From: Gammaproteobacteria bacterium
GTDB taxonomy: Bacteria; Pseudomonadota; Gammaproteobacteria; UBA6429; Thiohalophilaceae
Reading direction: 5' to 3'
DNA length: 34,659 bases
NCBI GenBank assembly: GCA_029881995.1
Contig: JAOULO010000038.1
Span: 1 to 34,659, forward strand
Position numbers and translations under genes: made by a program. This document shows, piece after piece, positions 1-8,343 of the stretch. The stretch's first letter is position 1, and each line of letters begins with the position of its first letter. The notes below the pieces were generated by a model that worked only from the letters and a program-made list of their open reading frames with translations, was not told the origin of the DNA and searched no databases.

Positions 1-30
1 TGGATAAAATACTATCTCCAAGTTAATAAT

Positions 31-876
31 GTGACTGACGAAATCCTTTCAACAGAGCAGTATGACAAGTTTCGCCACTTTCTGGAGGAAGCCTGTGGTA
101 TTGTTTTGGGGGAAAACAAGCACTATCTGGTGACCAGTCGGTTAAACCGTTTAATTAAGGAATTCTCATTTCCAAGCATTAGTGCAATGCTGGATACCCT
201 GTCCCTGGGGACGAATGCGCAATTAAAAGAACGAATTATTGATGCCATGACAACCAATGAGACCAGTTGGTTTCGAGATGGTTATCCTTATGAAATTCTG
301 CGCCATGAAATTCTGCCTGAAGTAGCAAAGAAAAAACCAGGGGCATTTCGAATCTGGTCTGCAGCCTGTTCGACTGGGCAGGAGGCTTACTCTATCAGTA
401 TGACCATTGCCGAGTACCAGATGGCCAACCCTGGGGCATTATCTACCTTCGTTGAAATTGTGGGTACAGATATATCGCCAACGGTATTAAAGATGGCTCG
501 AGATGGTATTTATGATGAAATCAGTGTGATACGAGGTTTATCAGAAGAACGCCGTAATAAATATATGGAACAAAAGGAAGATAAATGGCAGGTGCGGGAG
601 GCCATTCGAGCTCCGGCACGGTTTGCCGATTTGAATCTGTTGGGCAGTTATTCACTATTAGGTAAATTTGACATTATTTTTTGTCGAAATGTCCTTATCT
701 ATTTTTCATCAGAAAGTAAGACCGATATCCTGACAAGAATGGCTGAAATTCTGAATCCAGGTGGTTACATTATTCTGGGTGGATCTGAATCGCCTACAGG
801 CTATACCCCGGCTTTTGAAATGGTACGTTATGATGCTGGGGTAATATACCGGTTGAAGGATGGCTGGAAGCCCTGA
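31..876 (+). CDS. cheR: CheR, chemoreceptor glutamate methyltransferase
   Basis: SAM-dependent methyltransferase that methylates glutamates on chemoreceptors for adaptation. The 281-residue length is normal. The N-terminal helical domain (residues about 1-75) carries a CGIVLGENKHYLV stretch typical of polar-flagellate CheR. The SAM-binding fold follows, with WSAACSTGQEAYS, then GTDISPTVLKMAR and FCRNVLIYF, which match the family motifs. The start chosen is GTG at 31. The frame is open to the left window edge and the ribosome site is weak, so a start further upstream is possible. It lies before flgB, as in Pseudomonas and Vibrio, where cheV usually precedes it; that gene would be outside the window. 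It is separated from flgB by 153 bases containing a sigma54 promoter. The receptors served cannot be told from sequence. Confidence 0.95.
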   Translation: MTDEILSTEQYDKFRHFLEEACGIVLGENKHYLVTSRLNRLIKEFSFPSISAMLDTLSLGTNAQLKERIIDAMTTNETSWFRDGYPYEILRHEILPEVAKKKPGAFRIWSAACSTGQEAYSISMTIAEYQMANPGALSTFVEIVGTDISPTVLKMARDGIYDEISVIRGLSEERRNKYMEQKEDKWQVREAIRAPARFADLNLLGSYSLLGKFDIIFCRNVLIYFSSESKTDILTRMAEILNPGGYIILGGSESPTGYTPAFEMVRYDAGVIYRLKDGWKP

Positions 877-978
877 CTTAGAGGTAAAGGGGCAATACAG
901 GCCTGAAATTGCCGCTACATAAGCCTTATTGCCGCCTGTAATTAAATCAAAATACTAATAAATCAATAACTTGCCTAC

Positions 979-994
979 TGGCATGGCTGTTGCA
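979..994 (+). promoter_or_regulatory. Predicted sigma54 promoter for flgB operon
   Basis: TGGCATGGCTGTTGCA matches the -24/-12 consensus (TGGCAC-N5-TTGCA). GG at 980-981 and GC at 992-993 are separated by exactly 10 bases. It lies 35 bases upstream of the flgB start. FleQ/sigma54 control of flgB is known in polar flagellates; here it is inferred from the motif alone. Confidence 0.75.
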
Positions 995-1029
995 ATATCA
1001 CTGGTCAGATACTGACACAGGATGGCGAC

Positions 1030-1431
1030 ATGCAATTTAACTTTGAAAAATATCTCGGTCTTCACGAACCCGCTCTGCATTTACAAAGTCGTCGTGCCCA
1101 GTTGCTGGCGGCCAATGTTGCTAATGCGGATACCCCTAAGTTTAAAGCCAGGGATATCAATTTCAGGGAAGTGATGAAACAGGCTGAAGAAAATCCAAAG
1201 GGCCAGGGTCCATTGCGGATCACTTCTACTCAGCATTTTCAACCACCGGGATTTACTGATGGTTATGAAATGCTGTATCGCCATCCTCGTCAGGCCTCAA
1301 TTGATGGTAATACCGTTGAGCCCGAAGCGGAACATTCTGCATTCATGGAAAATACCATGCGTTATATGTCCAGCCTTCGTTTTTTAAGCGGTAAATTCAA
1401 CACACTTACAACGGCGATTAAGGGGCAATAA
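1030..1431 (+). CDS. flgB: FlgB, proximal rod protein
   Basis: Proximal rod subunit of the flagellar axial structure, exported by the flagellar type III apparatus and assembled on the MS ring in the periplasm. The protein has 133 residues, normal for FlgB. The N-terminal rod motif LLAANVANADTPKFKARDINF is present in the form shared by axial proteins, and the C-terminus (MENTMRYMSSLRFLSGKFN) has the helical pattern of the family. It is the first gene of the rod/hook operon, behind a sigma54 promoter. Its stop codon overlaps the flgC start by one base (TAATG), so translation is probably coupled. Confidence 0.95.
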   Translation: MQFNFEKYLGLHEPALHLQSRRAQLLAANVANADTPKFKARDINFREVMKQAEENPKGQGPLRITSTQHFQPPGFTDGYEMLYRHPRQASIDGNTVEPEAEHSAFMENTMRYMSSLRFLSGKFNTLTTAIKGQ

Positions 1432-1844
1432 TGTCTTTATTTAATGTATTTGATGTTTCCGGGTCTGCCTTACACGCACAGAGCCTTCGTCTGAACACCA
1501 CGGCGAGTAATATGGCCAATGCCAATACGGTTAGCAGCAGCATAGAAAAAACCTATCGGGCAAGACATCCTGTATTTGCCCCCATGCTTGGTGATTTGTT
1601 TGAAAAGACAAAGGGAGTTGGAGTACAGGTGTTGGGCATTGTAGAAAGTAATGCACCACTTAAACAGGAGTATAGCCCGGGTCACCCTCTGGCAAATGAA
1701 AATGGTTTTATTTCATTACCCAATGTCAATGTCGCAGAGGAAATGGCCAACATGATTTCGGCTTCACGATCTTATCAATCGAATATTGAATTAATGAACA
1801 GTGCTAAGCAAATGATGCTTCGCACCATATCCCTTGGGCAATAG
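1431..1844 (+). CDS. flgC: FlgC, proximal rod protein
   Basis: Second proximal rod subunit, 137 residues. The N-terminal motif TTASNMANANTVSSS is the flagellar rod signature, and the C-terminal region NVAEEMANMISASRSYQSNIE is the conserved axial-protein coiled-coil segment. The start overlaps the flgB stop by one base. flgD follows after 17 bases. Nothing is unusual in length or composition. Confidence 0.95.
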   Translation: MSLFNVFDVSGSALHAQSLRLNTTASNMANANTVSSSIEKTYRARHPVFAPMLGDLFEKTKGVGVQVLGIVESNAPLKQEYSPGHPLANENGFISLPNVNVAEEMANMISASRSYQSNIELMNSAKQMMLRTISLGQ

Positions 1845-1861
1845 CTGAGGAGTAAATATAA

Positions 1862-2575
1862 ATGAATGGGATAGATAAAAACATTGACCCAACATCGGGC
1901 CCTCCAAGTTTCGATGAATTGGGATTAACAAGAAAGGAGGAGAAGAAAGATAAGAATCTTGGTCAGGATGAGTTTCTTTCTTTAATGATTGCTCAAATGG
2001 GTAATCAGGATCCGATGAAACCTATGGAAAATGGTGAGTTCATCAGCCAGATGGCGCAGTTCAGTGCCGCCAAAGGGATGAAGGAGATCAAGGATTCATT
2101 TACCAGTCTGGCAGAAGCACTCCAGTCCAGTCAGGCACTGCAAGCTTCGAGTATGGTCGGCAGAACAGTCACGGTACCGGGTGATACAGCTGTGCTTCCA
2201 GAAGATGGTCAACTAGAAGGCACAGTGGATTTGAAAAGTACAGCTCAAGAACTGGTTGTCAGCATTACTGATGAGGCAGGGCAACTGCTGAAGAAAATTC
2301 ATCTGGGTAGACAACCGGCAGGACAAATTGATTTTAGCTGGGATGGAACAATCGATCGAGGAGTAAATAATCCGGATGCCTCAACAGAACAGGCAGATCC
2401 CGGTAAATATAAAATACGTGCAGAAGTATTTTTTGAAGGTAAACCAGAGGCTGTAGATACTCTGGTTAAAGATAAGGTGGAAAGTGTATCAATTGGCAAA
2501 GGTGTTAAATCAATAATGCTGAATTTATCAAACTCAGGCTCATCCACACTTTCCAATGTCAAAGAAGTAATGTGA
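1862..2575 (+). CDS. flgD: FlgD, hook cap / hook assembly scaffold
   Basis: Hook-capping protein needed to polymerise FlgE; it is removed when the hook is finished. The protein has 237 residues. The conserved N-terminal half includes LGQDEFLSLMIAQMGNQDP and FISQMAQFSA (about residues 33-77), followed by a beta-rich C-terminal domain with SWDGTIDRG and PGKYKIRAEV, which match the FlgD Ig-like/tudor region. It lies between flgC and the hook gene flgE, 26 bases upstream of the latter. Confidence 0.95.
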   Translation: MNGIDKNIDPTSGPPSFDELGLTRKEEKKDKNLGQDEFLSLMIAQMGNQDPMKPMENGEFISQMAQFSAAKGMKEIKDSFTSLAEALQSSQALQASSMVGRTVTVPGDTAVLPEDGQLEGTVDLKSTAQELVVSITDEAGQLLKKIHLGRQPAGQIDFSWDGTIDRGVNNPDASTEQADPGKYKIRAEVFFEGKPEAVDTLVKDKVESVSIGKGVKSIMLNLSNSGSSTLSNVKEVM

Positions 2576-2601
2576 ATAATATAATATAAGGAGTAACTAT
2601 C

Positions 2602-3861
2602 ATGCCTTTTCGTTCAGCTCTAAGTGGTATTAATGTCGCAGGTAATGACCTCAAGGTCATTGGTCATAACGTAGCTAACGCCAGCACCACCGGATTTAAA
2701 GGTTCTCGTGCTGAGTTCGTGGATGTGTATGCGAATGCAGCAGAGGGTGCCTCAGCCAATTCGATCGGTTCTGGTGTTCGTCTGGCAGCTGTGAGCCAGC
2801 AGTTTGGCCAGGGTAATATCGGGTTTACAGATAATAAACTCGATCTTGCAATTAATGGCCGTGGATTTTTTATTCTTGATGATAATGGTGGTCGCGCATA
2901 TAGTCGTAATGGTATTTTTTCTGTAGACCGTGAAGGCTGGGTTGTAAATTCCAGCGATCAGAAATTGGTCATTAGTGAAACCGATGAAAAAGGAAACCTG
3001 ACCGGTGGTGTAGGTCCTCTACGTATTGATAAATCAAATATCAGTCCACGTCCGACAAGTGTAATTGAAGTAGGAGTCAATGTAGACAGTGGCCAGGACC
3101 GACCTTTGTCAGTTCCATTTGATCCAGACACTCCATCATCATTTAACCACTCTACATCATTAACACTTTATGATTCATTAGGTGTTGAGCATTTATCGAC
3201 AATTTACTTTGTAAAAGGTGAGGCACCAAACTCATGGGAAGTATACACAACGGTAGATGGTAAGGATGTAAAAGGTGGCCTTCAACCACCATATGTACCC
3301 GATATGATCCAGTTTGATGGGGCAGGACGCCTGGAGGCCATTAATGGTCTTCCTATACCTCCAGGTAAAATCAATTACCCCGATTACATAACCGACACAG
3401 GTGCTGCACCCATGAAGATGGCGCTGGACTTGATAGGGGCAACACCAACAACTCAATATGGTGGTAAGTTTGATGTTAACGCCTTAACTCAGGATGGCTA
3501 TACCACAGGTCGTGTTATTAGCGTGGATGTGGATGAAACCGGATATATCACCACCCGATACAGTAATGGACAGTCTAGACAGCTTGGTATGGTTAGCCTG
3601 GCAGATTTTGCTAACCCGCAGGGCTTACGGCAGCTAGGTGATACAGCATGGTCTGAGAGTTTTGCCTCAGGCGTACCTCTGGTAGGTAATCCTGGCTCAG
3701 GTACTGTTGGACTCATTCAACCTGGCTCTCTGGAAGATTCAAATGTCGACCTCACTGGAGAACTGGTAAAAATGATCATTGCACAGCGAAATTTCCAGGC
3801 CAGTGCACAGATCGTTCGAACAGCAGATACCGTAACACAGACTGTTATCAATATTCGATAA
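2602..3861 (+). CDS. flgE: FlgE, flagellar hook protein
   Basis: Structural subunit of the hook, the flexible joint between rod and filament. The 419-residue length is typical of gammaproteobacteria. The N-terminus starts MPFRSALSGINVAGNDLKV and continues with the axial signature NVANASTTGFKGSRAEF. The C-terminus carries LTGELVKMIIAQRNFQASAQ, the conserved D0 helix. A good ribosome site (AAGGAGTAAC) precedes the ATG. It is preceded by flgD and followed by flgF after 29 bases. Confidence 0.96.
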   Translation: MPFRSALSGINVAGNDLKVIGHNVANASTTGFKGSRAEFVDVYANAAEGASANSIGSGVRLAAVSQQFGQGNIGFTDNKLDLAINGRGFFILDDNGGRAYSRNGIFSVDREGWVVNSSDQKLVISETDEKGNLTGGVGPLRIDKSNISPRPTSVIEVGVNVDSGQDRPLSVPFDPDTPSSFNHSTSLTLYDSLGVEHLSTIYFVKGEAPNSWEVYTTVDGKDVKGGLQPPYVPDMIQFDGAGRLEAINGLPIPPGKINYPDYITDTGAAPMKMALDLIGATPTTQYGGKFDVNALTQDGYTTGRVISVDVDETGYITTRYSNGQSRQLGMVSLADFANPQGLRQLGDTAWSESFASGVPLVGNPGSGTVGLIQPGSLEDSNVDLTGELVKMIIAQRNFQASAQIVRTADTVTQTVINIR

Positions 3862-3890
3862 CAGCTTGTTTAATAAACTGAGGATATAGT

Positions 3891-4631
3891 ATGGATCGTA
3901 TGTTGTATGTTGCCATGAATGGGGCCAAGCAGAATATGATGGCTCAGGTGGCAAACAGTAATAACCTTGCCAACGTCAGCACGCCGGGTTTCCGGGAAGA
4001 TGTTGTCAGTTTCCGTAGTATGCCAATCTTTGGCTTAGGACATCCTACGCGCGCTTATGGTATGGCAGAGAGACCCGGCGTTAATTTGGAACCGGGTATC
4101 CTAAATACAACAGACAATCCCATGGATATCGCAGTTGATGGAAAAGGTTATATAGCGGTGCAGAGTGCTGATGGCACAGAAGCTTATACTCGGGCCGGTA
4201 ACCTTCGTGTAACTGCAGCAGGTATATTGCTTAGTGGTAAGGGTGATCCTGTTATAGGTAATGCAGGCCCAATTAGCCTACCACCCGCATCACGAGTTGA
4301 AATTGCAACAAATGGAACAATTTCTATCATTCCACTGGGAGCAGAAAATGAAGAGTTCCAGGAAATTAACAGGATAAAACTGGTCAATCCGCCAGAAGAT
4401 AATCTGTATAAATCTAATGATGGATTGATAAGGTTAAAAGAAGGTGATTTCAGTCCGGCCAATGCCAATGTCAGGGTGGTTTCACGTACCGTGGAAAACA
4501 GTAACGTCAATATCACGGATGCATTGGTGAATATGATTCAGTTATCAAGAGAGTTTGAGTTTCATGTCAAGATGATGCGAGAAGCCGATAAACAGGCGGA
4601 AAAAATTTCGCAACTAATGCGTATAAGTTAA
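3891..4631 (+). CDS. flgF: FlgF, proximal rod protein
   Basis: Rod subunit of 246 residues, paralogous to FlgG and FlgE. The N-terminus MDRMLYVAMNGAKQNMMAQ and the motif NNLANVSTPGFREDVVSFR identify FlgF. The middle segment NPMDIAVDGKGYIAVQSADG is the shared rod/hook D1 motif, and the C-terminal NITDALVNMIQLSREFEFH is the axial helix. The ribosome site GAGGA lies upstream of the ATG. It is followed 17 bases later by flgG. Confidence 0.95.
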   Translation: MDRMLYVAMNGAKQNMMAQVANSNNLANVSTPGFREDVVSFRSMPIFGLGHPTRAYGMAERPGVNLEPGILNTTDNPMDIAVDGKGYIAVQSADGTEAYTRAGNLRVTAAGILLSGKGDPVIGNAGPISLPPASRVEIATNGTISIIPLGAENEEFQEINRIKLVNPPEDNLYKSNDGLIRLKEGDFSPANANVRVVSRTVENSNVNITDALVNMIQLSREFEFHVKMMREADKQAEKISQLMRIS

Positions 4632-4648
4632 TACCTGGAGTAAAGTAA

Positions 4649-5434
4649 ATGACACAGTCGTTATGGGTAGGTAAAACCGGTCTGGATGCACAGCAAACCA
4701 GATTGTCGATTATTAGTAATAATCTGGCTAATGCCAGTACCACAGGTTATAAGAGAGACAGAGCTCTGTTTGAAGATCTTTTATACCAAAATGTCCGTCA
4801 GGCAGGTAGCAAGACAAGTGAAGACACTGAATTACCCTCAGGACTTTCACTAGGTACCGGGGTCAAGATGGTGGCAACGAATAAGATTCATACACAGGGT
4901 AATGTGCTGCAAACTCAAAATACCTATGACATGGCAATCCAGGGCTATGGCTATTTTCAGGTATTACATCCAAATGGAAATATGTCATATTCGCGAAATG
5001 GTGAATTTCATATAAACGGGCAAGGTGAAATTGTTAACTCATCCGGTTATCGTTTACAACCCCAGGTTGTGGTTCCACCGGATGCCATGACAGTTTCGAT
5101 TGGTAAAGATGGTACCGTTTCTATTACTCAACCAGGTAATCCAGAACTGGTTGAGATTGGGCAGATTACCCTGACCATGTTTCAGAACCCCGCTGGTTTA
5201 GCTCCTATTGGTGAAAATCTGTTTTTTGAGACTGCTGCCAGTGGAGCGCCTCAGATTGGTGTGCCTGGTGAAAATGGTATGGGAACTATTCATCAGGGAT
5301 CACTGGAAGGATCGAATGTGAATGTTGTGGAAGAACTGGTCAATATGATTGAGACACAACGCGCCTATGAGATGAACTCAAAGGCCATCGCAACTATGGA
5401 TCAGATGCTTCAGTATTTGAATAATAACACCTGA
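4649..5434 (+). CDS. flgG: FlgG, distal rod protein
   Basis: Distal rod subunit; the driveshaft portion passing through the P and L rings. The 261-residue length matches FlgG nearly exactly. The N-terminal signature SNNLANASTTGYKRDRALF is followed by DLLYQNVRQAG, the short FlgG-specific segment that straightens the rod. The C-terminus has NVVEELVNMIETQRAYEMN. It overlaps the flgH start by one base (TGATG), which implies translational coupling with the L-ring gene. Confidence 0.96.
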   Translation: MTQSLWVGKTGLDAQQTRLSIISNNLANASTTGYKRDRALFEDLLYQNVRQAGSKTSEDTELPSGLSLGTGVKMVATNKIHTQGNVLQTQNTYDMAIQGYGYFQVLHPNGNMSYSRNGEFHINGQGEIVNSSGYRLQPQVVVPPDAMTVSIGKDGTVSITQPGNPELVEIGQITLTMFQNPAGLAPIGENLFFETAASGAPQIGVPGENGMGTIHQGSLEGSNVNVVEELVNMIETQRAYEMNSKAIATMDQMLQYLNNNT

Positions 5435-6156
5435 TGGTGATGACTATGATGATGAATAAGGACTTACTCCAGTTTATTGCAATTGCAATGTTACTTGTAT
5501 TTGCCGTGGTTAATACTGCCTGTGTCCGAAGTCCTCTCAGAGTTGCAAAAAAGGAGGACCCATATGCACCTGTGAATCCTGAACCGATTGATGTTAGACC
5601 GAAATATAATGGTGCAATTTATCAGGAAGGTATGACAGTCGGTATGTTTGATAACCGGACTGCAAAACGCATAGGTGACATTTTAACAATCGAACTTGAA
5701 GAGTCGGCAACGACAGGTGCTCAGTCAAGCACATCCGCAAACAAGGAAAATTCTGTTGAAATGCAGTCACCAACAATCGCAGGTGAAACTGTCACTAATA
5801 AAGATGGTAAGGAAGTTTTAAATAACCGAATTGACGGTGGTAGGGATTTTAGTGGTAGCGGAGATACTTCACAGTCACATAATTTAACTGGGAAAATATC
5901 GGTAACAGTTGCACAAGTGTTACCAAATAAATATCTGGTCATTAGGGGGCAGAAAATGCTTAACCTGAACCAGGCCAATGAGTTTATCCGTATTTCAGGT
6001 ATTGTCCGACCAGAAGACATCCGGCCTGATAATACTGTCCTGTCCCACAGAATTGCCAATGCGCATATTATGTATGGTGATAGTGGCACTTTGTCCTCGG
6101 CTAATTCTATGGGGCCATTGGGTAAATTCTTTAATAGCAAAAACTATCCTTACTAA
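5434..6156 (+). CDS. flgH: FlgH, L-ring lipoprotein
   Basis: Outer-membrane L-ring subunit, 240 residues. A short basic start and a hydrophobic segment (about residues 11-26) lead to Cys30, then the family motifs [20 protein letters not shown] and [16 protein letters not shown]. The lipobox reads V-N-T-A-C, with Asn at -3 where Leu, Val or Ile is usual, so lipidation is likely but not textbook. Several in-frame ATGs lie close together (5434, 5440, 5446, 5449, 5452). The first overlaps the flgG stop and is chosen for coupling, but a later one is possible. It is followed 13 bases later by flgI. Confidence 0.94.
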   Translation: MVMTMMMNKDLLQFIAIAMLLVFAVVNTACVRSPLRVAKKEDPYAPVNPEPIDVRPKYNGAIYQEGMTVGMFDNRTAKRIGDILTIELEESATTGAQSSTSANKENSVEMQSPTIAGETVTNKDGKEVLNNRIDGGRDFSGSGDTSQSHNLTGKISVTVAQVLPNKYLVIRGQKMLNLNQANEFIRISGIVRPEDIRPDNTVLSHRIANAHIMYGDSGTLSSANSMGPLGKFFNSKNYPY

Positions 6157-6169
6157 TGAGGCATATTCA

Positions 6170-7285
6170 ATGAAGTTATTTCTGATACATATAGTTAAGA
6201 AAGTATGTCTTGTTAGCTTGCTGTTAATGCCCTCAACATATGCCTTTGCCGAACGAATTAAGGATATTTCCACAGTAGCGGGAGTTCGGACTAACCAGTT
6301 GGTCGGCTACGGACTTGTGGTCGGCCTTGATGGCACAGGAGATGGGGGAACGGCCTTTACCTCACAAAGTCTGAAAAGCATGCTTAATCGGCTTGGTGTC
6401 ATAATGCCTACCGATATGAATATATCATCAAAGAACGTCGCAGCAGTTTCCATTCATACAGAACTGCCAGCCTTTTCAAAACCAGGGCAACGACTTGATA
6501 TTACTGTCTCTTCAATTGGTGATGCCAAGAGTCTACGTGGTGGCAGCTTATTGATGACACCTTTAAAAGGGGTGGACGGAAATGTCTATGCAGTTGCCCA
6601 GGGTAATGTGATTGTCAGTGGTTTTGGTGTGGAAGGTGAAGATGGTTCAAGATTGTCAGTTAATGTACCCAGTATTGGTCGTATTCCCAGTGGTGCATCC
6701 ATTGAAAAGGCAGTAGAGACCCCTTTTGGTGATAAGAATGAGTTAACGCTCAATTTAAGGCGACCAGATTTTACGACATCTAATACCGTTGCCAGAACGA
6801 TCAATAAATTACTTGGGCCGGGAACGGCCTATTCATTGGATGCTGGTTCAGTCAATGTGAATGCTCCAATGGATCTCGCTCAGCGAGTGGCATTTATTTC
6901 AATGCTGGAAAACATTGAAATTACACCTGCGGAAGCACCGGCTAGAGTCATTGTGAATTCACGTACTGGGACGGTTGTGATTGGACGGCACGTTAGAGTG
7001 ATGCCGGCGGCTGTTGCCCATGGCAGTTTAACGGTCAGCATTACCAATCGAAAAGATGTCTCTCAGCCTGAAGCGGGAGCACAGGGTGAAACCGTTGTGG
7101 TTCCGGCAACGGATATCAAGGTGGAGGAAAAAAACAGCCGCATGTTCAAGTTTGAACCGGGTATTACCCTTGATGAAATTGTGACTGCTGTTAATCAGGT
7201 TGGTGCGGCACCAGGAGATCTGGTGGCTATTCTAGAGGCTCTTAAGGAGGCAGGCGCGCTAAGGGCAGAATTGATTGTTATGTAA
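6170..7285 (+). CDS. flgI: FlgI, P-ring protein
   Basis: Periplasmic P-ring subunit around the rod. The start is ATG at 6170, with GAGG 8 bases upstream. This gives 371 residues with a clear Sec signal peptide (basic KK, hydrophobic LVSLLLMP, then a probable cut after A-F-A before ERIKDI). An open frame extends upstream to 5978 but lies inside flgH and would hide the signal peptide, so it is rejected. Family motifs include [14 protein letters not shown] and the C-terminal [20 protein letters not shown]. It is the last gene before a possible new sigma54 promoter for flgJ. Confidence 0.95.
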   Translation: MKLFLIHIVKKVCLVSLLLMPSTYAFAERIKDISTVAGVRTNQLVGYGLVVGLDGTGDGGTAFTSQSLKSMLNRLGVIMPTDMNISSKNVAAVSIHTELPAFSKPGQRLDITVSSIGDAKSLRGGSLLMTPLKGVDGNVYAVAQGNVIVSGFGVEGEDGSRLSVNVPSIGRIPSGASIEKAVETPFGDKNELTLNLRRPDFTTSNTVARTINKLLGPGTAYSLDAGSVNVNAPMDLAQRVAFISMLENIEITPAEAPARVIVNSRTGTVVIGRHVRVMPAAVAHGSLTVSITNRKDVSQPEAGAQGETVVVPATDIKVEEKNSRMFKFEPGITLDEIVTAVNQVGAAPGDLVAILEALKEAGALRAELIVM

Positions 7286-7292
7286 AAAAACA

Positions 7293-7308
7293 TGGCCTGT
7301 TTCTTGCT
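7293..7308 (+). promoter_or_regulatory. Possible sigma54 promoter for flgJKL
   Basis: TGGCCTGTTTCTTGCT has GG at 7294-7295 and GC at 7306-7307 with a 10-base spacing, and a TTGCT -12 element. The -24 half keeps TGGC but loses the AC. It sits 39 bases upstream of the flgJ start in the 61-base flgI-flgJ gap. It is supported by spacing and position, not by experiment. Confidence 0.5.
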
Positions 7309-7346
7309 CCTTATAAAATACCTGAGAATGGCAGGAAGACTTCAAT

Positions 7347-8321
7347 ATGCAAATTAATGGCAAACAATATAACTATTCTGATATCTCTGGTCTCAACGAT
7401 CTAAAACGTGAGGCCAGAAGTGATCAGAATGGCGCCCTGAAAGAAGTTGCCAAACAGTTTGAAAGCCTGTTTATGAATATGATGCTTAAGAGTATGCGGG
7501 ATGCCAGCATGGGTGACCCGATATTTGATAGTAATCAGTCAGGTATGTACCGGGATATGTTTGACCGTCAACTCGCCCTGTCCATGAGTCAGGGGCGAGG
7601 TATGGGACTGGCTGAAGTACTTGAAAGACAGTTATCAAAGCAAATTCCAGGAATGTCAGATAAAGATGTAACCTCATCAAGGTCTAGTGCTGGTTATGAG
7701 CACAGTTCTGGGCCAGTCAAATCAGTTCACAGTACTAACACGCCTGTTGGCCTTGTTATTCAATCAAAATCGGAATCACCCAGAATTGTTGAATCAATGA
7801 ACATAACAGACGAGGTCTCATCGAAACAGGAAAAATTCATTCGTGAGTTATGGCCAATGGCAGAAGAAGCGGCTGCAGAACTTGATACCTTACCAGAGGT
7901 TTTAATTGCCCAGGCGGCCCTCGAAACAGGTTGGGGAAAACATATCTCAAAGGATCAATCAGGCAGTAGCCATAATCTGTTTAACATCAAGGCAGGTAGT
8001 GACTGGGATGGTGAAGTCGTCGAGAAAACAACCATTGAGTTTTATCATGGTGCTCCGGTGAAAGAGGTGGCCCGGTTTCGGGCCTATGATTCTTACGAAG
8101 ACAGTTTCAGGGATTATGTTGATTTTCTTAAATCCAGTGAGCGTTACCAGCCAGCTTTAAGACAGGCAGCCGATCCAGAAAAGTATATAAGAGGTCTACA
8201 TCGTGCTGGCTATGCGACTGACCCAGCCTATGCTGACAAGATATTAAATATCATTAACAGGGAGTGGGATGTCATTAATAAGACCATTTCCCTCTATGAG
8301 GGAATGGAGATCAATGCCTAA
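7347..8321 (+). CDS. flgJ: FlgJ, rod cap with peptidoglycan hydrolase domain
   Basis: Bifunctional rod-assembly protein of 324 residues. The N-terminal rod-capping domain (about residues 20-110) contains EVAKQFESLFMNMMLKSMRD. A Ser-rich linker (about 115-155) joins it to a glucosaminidase-type muramidase domain (about 165-310) with PEVLIAQAALETGWGKH, where Glu193 is the expected catalytic acid, and HNLFNIKAGSDW. This two-domain form is typical of gamma- and betaproteobacteria and opens the cell wall for the rod. It is followed 22 bases later by flgK. Confidence 0.95.
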   Translation: MQINGKQYNYSDISGLNDLKREARSDQNGALKEVAKQFESLFMNMMLKSMRDASMGDPIFDSNQSGMYRDMFDRQLALSMSQGRGMGLAEVLERQLSKQIPGMSDKDVTSSRSSAGYEHSSGPVKSVHSTNTPVGLVIQSKSESPRIVESMNITDEVSSKQEKFIRELWPMAEEAAAELDTLPEVLIAQAALETGWGKHISKDQSGSSHNLFNIKAGSDWDGEVVEKTTIEFYHGAPVKEVARFRAYDSYEDSFRDYVDFLKSSERYQPALRQAADPEKYIRGLHRAGYATDPAYADKILNIINREWDVINKTISLYEGMEINA

Positions 8322-8343
8322 CATAATAGTGGAGCAGATTTAA

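Noticed and set aside
5978-6169. Longer start for flgI.
   Set aside because: It lies inside flgH in another frame and would bury the clear signal peptide that begins at 6170.
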